Below the pieces are notes generated by a model. The model had not been told where the DNA came from and made no database searches. It saw only the letters and a list, made by a program, of their open reading frames with translations. The translations under genes and the position numbers were made by a program. From NCBI RefSeq assembly GCF_019904155.1, contig NZ_JAHCMB010000159.1:39104-103103 (forward strand): a stretch of 64,000 bases of DNA, read 5' to 3'. The DNA comes from Paenibacillus sinensis. GTDB lineage: Bacteria; Bacillota; Bacilli; Paenibacillales; Paenibacillaceae. Of this stretch, positions 59,714-64,000 are shown piece by piece. Positions within the stretch are counted from its first letter, which is position 1. Every line of letters starts with the position of its first letter.

Positions 59714-60201
59714 GAAGTTTCTGCTTTCGTTTTTCGGTGGTGCATTCCTAAGAAGTCGAATCCTTCGTCTCCTGTCCACAGGCCTACAATGCGTGTTTTG
59801 ATCGGGTGTAAGGTTAACTCTAGACGTTCCATTATCCTGCTTATGAGCTCATAGGCATGTTCGGCGTCCTTTTTGGTTTTACAGACCACCACCAGGTCGT
59901 CTGCATACCTTGTCAGTTCTCCCAACCTACTTCCGTGTTTCTCCCATAGCCGGTCAAAATAGTTCAGATAGATATTCGCCAAAAGTGGTGAAATCACGCC
60001 GCCTTGCGGTGTTCCTAAATCGGAACGCCTTACGTTTCCTTCTTCCATGTCTCCCGCATGAAGCCACTTCCGTATTAACTTTAAGATCCTCCTGTCATTG
60101 ATACGCATTTGTATCAGTTTCATGAGCTTCTCTTGATTAATGTTGTCGAAGTAACCTTGGATATCGACGTCGACTACCCAGTTCCCTTTGCGGTTGCAGG
60201 C
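59701..60201 (-). pseudogene. ltrA: Group II intron reverse transcriptase, inverted central part
   Basis: Reading the minus strand from about 60200 down gives an uninterrupted RT core: NRKGNWVVDVDIQGYFDNIN, then RINDRRILKLIRKWL, GTPQGGVISPLLANIYLNYF, the active-site TRYADDLVVV, LHPIKTRIVGLW and FDFLGMHHRKTKAE. This is the missing middle of the protein whose ends are encoded on the plus strand. Compared with intact family members, about 30 residues between KLVIE and NRKGNW (the RT2/RT3 junction) are absent. So the segment was inverted and some DNA was lost. It has no start or ribosome site of its own. Confidence 0.9.
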
Positions 60202-60519
60202 TACTGTACCACACAGCAGTGGCTAACGAAGAAGGCAGAAGAACGTATTCGAAACGTGGTTAAAGAAAGATTAGCACCGCCCGGCATGCGTTCTAAATCG
60301 TTTGCGGAACACGTGGAATGGCTCAATCCCAAGATTCAGGGATGGAGAAATTATTACTACACGAACTACAGCCAAAAGAGGTTAGCTAAGCTGGACTGGT
60401 ATATTCTACAGCGATTCACCCGGTGGTATGCGAAGAAGAGACAGCGCAGAAGGTGGATGGGTTCATTATCCGAGGTTAAATATATTGCCAATAAGTATGG
60501 ATTAAAAATGCTATTGTAA
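60202..60519 (+). pseudogene. ltrA: Group II intron maturase, C-terminal part
   Basis: This plus-strand piece encodes the thumb/domain X maturase region: TTQQWLTKKAEERIRNVVKE, GWRNYYYTNYSQKRLAKLDW, and RRRWMGSLSEVKYIANKYG. It ends LKMLL with no HNH endonuclease domain. It continues naturally from the end of the inverted middle (KAETSQDKV), which places the right inversion joint near 60200. It has no start of its own. Confidence 0.88.
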
Positions 60520-60549
60520 TCTGCATGCCCATGAATGACAAACATCGGA

Positions 60550-60583
60550 AAGCCGTATGAGGGAAAACCTCACGTACGGTTTG
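60550..60583 (+). ncRNA. Group II intron domain V
   Basis: AGCCGTATGAGG and CCTCACGTACGGTT form the conserved 34-nt catalytic hairpin around a GAAAA loop. The triad at 60551-60553 is AGC. It appears intact. Confidence 0.85.
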
Positions 60584-60593
60584 ATGAGGAGGA

Positions 60594-62353
60594 GGATGTC
60601 CCAAAAGTCATCGTAGATGGCTGAGGGACAGTCCTCTTTTCACTTAGTCAAACAAAAAGAAGCCGTTCCTTGGTAAAATGGAAGTGTCGAGCAACCATTC
60701 AAGGAGGGCTTCTTTTGTACATTCAATATACCATGGATCAACTCTGCTTACCAATGGATTTGGAAGAAGACATTCCCGCTAATCATCTCGTTCGCATAGT
60801 GAACGCAATGGTCAATCGTTTGGATGACGCCACCTTCGATGCAGCGTACCCCGGAGGAGGGCGAAACAGTTACCATCCCAAGATGCTCACCAAAGTCATC
60901 CTCTACGCCTACACGCAACGTATCTACTCCTCCCGTCAGATCGCGAAGGCTGTCCGGGAAAACATCATGTTCATGTGGATCGCCGGCCGTCAGCGTCCAG
61001 ACTTTCGCACCATCAATCGGTTTCGCTCCGAGCGGATGAGGGAAGTGCTGGAGACCTGTTTACAACCGTCCTGCAGTTTCTGGCAGAGGAGAACTACGTG
61101 CAGTTGGAGCATTACTTTGTGGACGGTACCAAAATTGAAGCCAACGCCAATCGGTATACGTTTGTCTGGGGAAAGGCGGTTGTGAAGCACAAAGCCAAGC
61201 TTCAGAAGAAGGTTCACAGCCTATTCGCCGCCATTGAAGAAGACGAGAAGCAAGAAGAAAGAGCGCAGATGGACAAGGATCTTCACGAACTAAACGAATC
61301 CTCGGCCATCACCAGCGAGAGGCTAGAATATGCTGTCCAGCAATTGGAGGAGCGTCTGCAAGAGAAGCCCAAAGACCGGCTGCTCAAGAAGGGGGTACGC
61401 ATTTTCCGCAAGGACTTGCTTCCTCGCCTCCAAAAGTACGAGACCCAGGAGGCCCTTTTAGGCAGGCGAAACAGCTATAGTAAAACCGACCCGGACGCTA
61501 CCTTTATGCGAATGAAAGAAGACCATATGCGAAACGGTCAGCTCAAGCCAGGGTACAATGTCCAGATCGGTACCGGAACCAATTCATCCTCGGGTACAGC
61601 GTCCACCAGCGGCCGACCGATACGCGTTGCCTCATCCCACATCTGGAGAAGGTAAAGACACAGTTCGGAAGGCTGCCGAGAACCGTGATTGCCGATGCGG
61701 GATATGGCGGGGAAGAGAACTACGACTATCTGGAACAGAAAGAATTGGAGGCCATCGTCAAGTACAACACATTTCATCGGGAAAACAGCAAAGCTTGGAA
61801 ACAGGACATCAGCAAGATCGACAACTGGACCTATGACGCTGAAACGGACACCTGGATCTGCGTGGCCGGGCAACCGCTTCCTTTCCGCCGAGTGAGCCAG
61901 GAGGAGACGGAAAGCGGGTACAAAATCGAATATCGGCATTACCGGGGGACAGACTGTGAGGGCTGTCCACTCAAGCCGCAGTGTACAAAGGCCCAAGGGA
62001 ATCGTGAGGTCAAAGTCAGCATGAAGTATATGAGGTTTAAGAACCAGGCTAGAGAGAAGCTCCGCAGTGAAGAAGGCTATGCTCTGTCGGTGAGGCGCAT
62101 GATTGAGCCAGAGCCAGTGTTTGGCGCTATGAAAAATAATCGAGGCTTTAAACGGTTCCTGCTTCGAGGCTTATCCAAAGTAAGCCTCGAGGTCGGGTGG
62201 CTTTCCCTTGCCCACAATTTGCTTAAGAAAGCAGCGGTGGACACCAAAAACCAAGGAGCTGAGCGAGAATAGATCGCTTAGCTCCTTGGTTTCTTCTGAG
62301 GGTGATCCTATCTTGTTACATAGAGTATTCCAAAGTTACCTTTTGGGACACCC
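60594..62353 (+). mobile_element. IS1182-family insertion sequence in domain VI of the intron
   Basis: The ends are GGATGTCCCAAAAG (60594-60607) and CTTTTGGGACACCC (62340-62353), inverted repeats with one mismatch. The element is about 1.76 kb and carries one transposase gene with two frameshifts. The flanks, GATGAGGAG on the left and TCTTTATTCTAG on the right, are the two arms of intron domain VI. No clear target duplication is visible. Confidence 0.88.
60715..62272 (+). pseudogene. IS1182-family transposase with two frameshifts
   Basis: The start is a TTG at 60715 behind AAGGAGGG. Frame 1 gives MYIQYTMDQLCLPMDLEEDI to REVLET (the DUF772 N-terminal domain). The reading then passes near 61053 to frame 3 ([40 protein letters not shown]), and near 61575 to frame 2 (IADAGYGGEENYDYLEQKEL, EGCPLKPQCTKAQGNREV, EPVFGAMKNNRGFKRFLLRG). 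Each shift is a one-base loss. The DDE-type residues are present but spread over three frames, so no active enzyme is expected unless frames are rescued. Confidence 0.9.
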
Positions 62354-62449
62354 TCTTTATTCTAGTGCTGCGCATTGCATAATCGCGTTCTTCAGGGGCA
62401 TCCTATATGTGCAGTAGTTGAGACACTTTTTTTAAAAGGAGACATCCTG

Positions 62450-62614
62450 ATGAACTGGATTTACTTCGCCAAGCTATTTCGAACCCGGTTTCAAGCGGGA
62501 TGCCTGGCCAAACGGCTGGAACAGGACGGCTGGATTTACGGCTATCATGATCCCAGTTATGTGGAGATTTACCGTTCACGCAAAGGCAAGTACGGGGTTC
62601 GTTTTTTACCTTAA
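62450..62614 (+). CDS. Small hypothetical protein (54 residues)
   Basis: ATG 62450 follows AAAAGGAGACATCC, a good ribosome site. The protein begins MNWIYFAKLFRTRFQAGCLA and ends YRSRKGKYGVRFLP; it is basic and aromatic-rich, with no membrane segment. I do not recognise the family. The good start signal and separate location make it plausible. It lies between the 3' end of the intron and the tRNA promoter. Confidence 0.55.
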   Translation: MNWIYFAKLFRTRFQAGCLAKRLEQDGWIYGYHDPSYVEIYRSRKGKYGVRFLP

Positions 62615-62626
62615 TGTATTTCACTC

Positions 62627-62656
62627 TTGACTTTAGGTCCTGCTATCCTGTATATT
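62627..62656 (+). promoter_or_regulatory. Promoter of the tRNA pair
   Basis: TTGACT at 62627-62632, an 18-base spacer, and TATATT at 62651-62656, about 34 bases before the first tRNA. Confidence 0.65.
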
Positions 62657-62689
62657 GATTATTGTCGCTGTTTGAATATTGATCACTGA

Positions 62690-62763
<74 letters not shown>

Positions 62764-62815
62764 TAACGCTTCACCTAAGCATTACCCGTTCTTATTCATA
62801 CGGTGATTTTGATCA

Positions 62816-62889
62816 GGGCCCTTAGCTCAGTTGGTTAGAGCGGTCGGCTCATAACCGATTGGTCACAGGTTCGAGTCCTGTAGGGCCCA
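62816..62889 (+). tRNA. tRNA with CAT anticodon, probably tRNA-Ile2 (lysidine)
   Basis: A 74-nt cloverleaf with acceptor GGGCCCT / AGGGCCC and loop CTCATAA. The body (TTAGCTCAGTTGGTTAGAGC, then GGCTCATAACCG) is close to Bacillus tRNA-Ile2 rather than elongator tRNA-Met as I recall them. If so, C34 is modified to lysidine by TilS and it reads AUA. Elongator Met is the alternative. Confidence 0.85.
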
Positions 62890-62897
62890 CTATCCTG

Positions 62898-62923
62898 AAA
62901 CCCTTGCGTAGCAAGGGTTTTTT
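62898..62923 (+). terminator. Terminator after the tRNA pair
   Basis: AAACCCTTGC pairs with GCAAGGGTTT around GTA, followed by six T. Confidence 0.9.
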
Positions 62924-63310
62924 GCTGTTTTAGGATAGGTTGGGAAGGGAAAATAGGGAGGGATAAAGACTGTATTGCGTTTGCTGGTCACATTTTGGTC
63001 ACGGCGTAATTGTATTGGTTGTTTCGCTTGTCAACCTCACCCTGCTGTCTGTATGATCAGCAGCTTCACGCTGCATATCGGGTAACAGATGTGAATACCG
63101 ACCTTAGATAAATCTGAGTATTGCTATAGCCAAGCCGTTCTGCTCTAATCCTAGGATTGACCCCATTTGTTTAGAAGCATCAAGGCATGTGAGTGCCTGA
63201 AACCTGATTTTAAACAAATCAACATTTTCGGTGGGAGGCAAACGTCTCCGTAATGCGGTGCAAAGCATCTAACAGATTAGATTCATCCAATCAGATGGAA
63301 TCGTTCAGGA
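62924..63310. other. Non-coding stretch between tRNAs and IS110 remnant
   Basis: No supported gene. It has a short direct repeat TGGTCAC at about 62984-63002 and an ATTTGTTTA / TAAACAAAT inverted pair near 63168-63220. The stretch just before 63311 is where the N-terminal part of an IS110 transposase would be expected, but I cannot read it. Confidence 0.4.
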
Positions 63311-63989
63311 ATGGAAGTATATCACTTGAATCTGCTGGAAGCTTGGCACACTTCAGAAGGAGTGAAGGCACAGACGCCAGAGGCTTGGGCGAAAATTGTG
63401 AGAGTGGCCACTCAGGCTTTACGATCTGAGGCTTGGATGAATCGCAAGGTAGAAGCTCTACAGCTCCCAAGCGCAAATAATCCCGTGCAGCGCGTTCCTT
63501 ATGGTCTGGAGATGGCGCTGCGAAGTCTGCTGGCACTTGTTCGTGAATTTCAATTACAACTTGCGGCACTCGATAAAGTGGTCCTGGACTTGTCGGAGAC
63601 TCTGGCCGAAGTCCAACTTCTGAAGTTCATTCCTGGGGTCGGAACAAAGTTGGACGAGGAATATATTTCTTAAATTGGAAATGTTTATCATTTTCATCTC
63701 CCAAGCACCTGGTGGCATATGCCAGAATCGATTCGAGCGTCTTTAGTTCAGGGGAGTTTGTGGCGACACAGAACAAGATCACGAAACGGGGATTTAAACA
63801 ACTTCGACGAGCGGTGTATTTAGCGTTAACGTGCGGACTGCGAGGAGAACTGAATCCTCGGCTCAGGGAGTATTACGATAGAAAAAAGAGTGAGGGAAAG
63901 TCATATCAAGTAGCCGTGGTCGCTTGCCCAACAAGTTCCTCCTTCACGTGTACGCTATGCTTAAGAAAGGGCAACCCTACACTCTTTAA
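63311..63989 (+). pseudogene. Degraded IS110-family transposase
   Basis: The first part (63311-63673) reads as the region between the two catalytic domains (NRKVEALQLPSANNPVQRVP, LKFIPGVGTKL), then hits a stop after a local scramble. From about 63697 the frame PKHLVAYARIDSSVFSSGEF, ATQNKITKRGFKQLRRAVYL gives the C-terminal Transposase_20 domain with its Ser region. A further one-base shift near 63925 separates YQVAVVAC from LPNKFLLHVYAMLKKGQPYT, ending in TAA at 63987-63989. The N-terminal DEDD domain is not readable. The gene is inactive. Confidence 0.8.
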
Positions 63990-64000
63990 TTTATTGCACC

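Larger units (their letters stand above)
58786..62365 (+). mobile_element. Group II intron, rearranged and interrupted by an IS
   Basis: The 5' end is about 58786 (GTGCCCAGAGGCACGC), 11 bases after the pyrE terminator. About 520 bases of structured RNA follow (domains I-IV), then a reverse transcriptase gene in three pieces, domain V at 60550-60583, and domain VI split by an IS1182-type element. The 3' end is placed near CCCTCTTTATTCTAG at 62351-62365. Insertion next to a terminator and a maturase without an endonuclease domain recall class C introns. The catalytic triad of domain V reads AGC, not the CGC usual in class C, so the class is unresolved. Ends are approximate. Confidence 0.8.

Noticed and set aside
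59312..60519. Diversity-generating retroelement as explanation for the odd reverse transcriptase
   Set aside because: No template/variable repeat pair is visible, the motifs are LtrA type, and domain V of a group II intron is present.
62940..63020. Remnant of a phage integrase C-terminus on the minus strand next to the tRNAs (DQNVTS-like reading)
   Set aside because: Only about 20 residues could be read and the match rests on a weak impression; not enough to call.

Overview
The window is a continuous stretch of chromosome from an endospore-forming, meso-diaminopimelate Firmicute of the Paenibacillus type. The evidence is fourfold: gene order matching the Bacillus ylbO-ylbQ-mraZ-ftsZ-spoIIG-ylm-divIVA-ileS-lspA-pyr region; sporulation genes (RsfA/GerR type regulator, spoVD, spoVE, spoIIGA, sigE, sigG, yteA); bacillithiol synthesis (bshC); and moderately high GC with strong AGGAGG ribosome sites and many TTG/GTG starts. 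The species assignment is inference from content and style, not from a search.

Layout. 1-3353: a truncated exported coiled-coil gene (minus strand), an RsfA/GerR-like regulator, panE and a DUF3397 membrane protein. 3504-9349: an oligopeptide ABC importer (lipoprotein, two permeases, two ATPases) with a hairpin after the lipoprotein gene. 9534-12569: bshC and S-adenosylhomocysteine hydrolase. 12570-13245: a long non-coding stretch with a 35-bp tandem repeat and the mraZ promoter/operator. 13246-32341: the division and cell wall cluster mraZ-rsmH-ftsL-pbpB-spoVD-murE-murF-mraY-murD-spoVE-murG-murA-divIB-ftsA-ftsZ. 32440-35359: spoIIGA-sigE-sigG behind a Spo0A-type promoter. 35423-39809: ylmC, pgeF, ylmE, sepF, ylmG, ylmH, divIVA. 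39858-46102: an Rpn-type nuclease gene, a T-box leader, an inverted-repeat element, a type-2 ileS, a DUF5665 gene and yteA (minus). 46351-49271: lspA, an RluD-type pseudouridine synthase and dapL. 49435-58775: the pyrimidine operon pyrR-pyrB-pyrC-carA-carB-pyrF-pyrE with PyrR attenuation. 58786-62365: a group II intron whose reverse transcriptase gene has its centre inverted and whose domain VI carries an IS1182-family element with a broken transposase. 62450-64000: a 54-residue ORF, tRNA-fMet, a tRNA with CAT anticodon (probably Ile2), and a decayed IS110-family transposase at the right edge.

How it works together: the core codes for lipid II synthesis, septum assembly and its sporulation variants (SpoVD/SpoVE for cortex, SigE/SigG for gene control), followed by septum placement factors (SepF, DivIVA) and de novo UMP synthesis. 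The pyr operon here has no pyrK, pyrD or pyrP, and the cell wall cluster has no murB, so those steps must be encoded elsewhere. The points most worth checking are the inverted RT segment, a second PyrR loop that contains the pyrR ribosome binding site, an inverted-repeat element between the T-box and ileS, and a small ORF with a complementary leader in front of ftsA.
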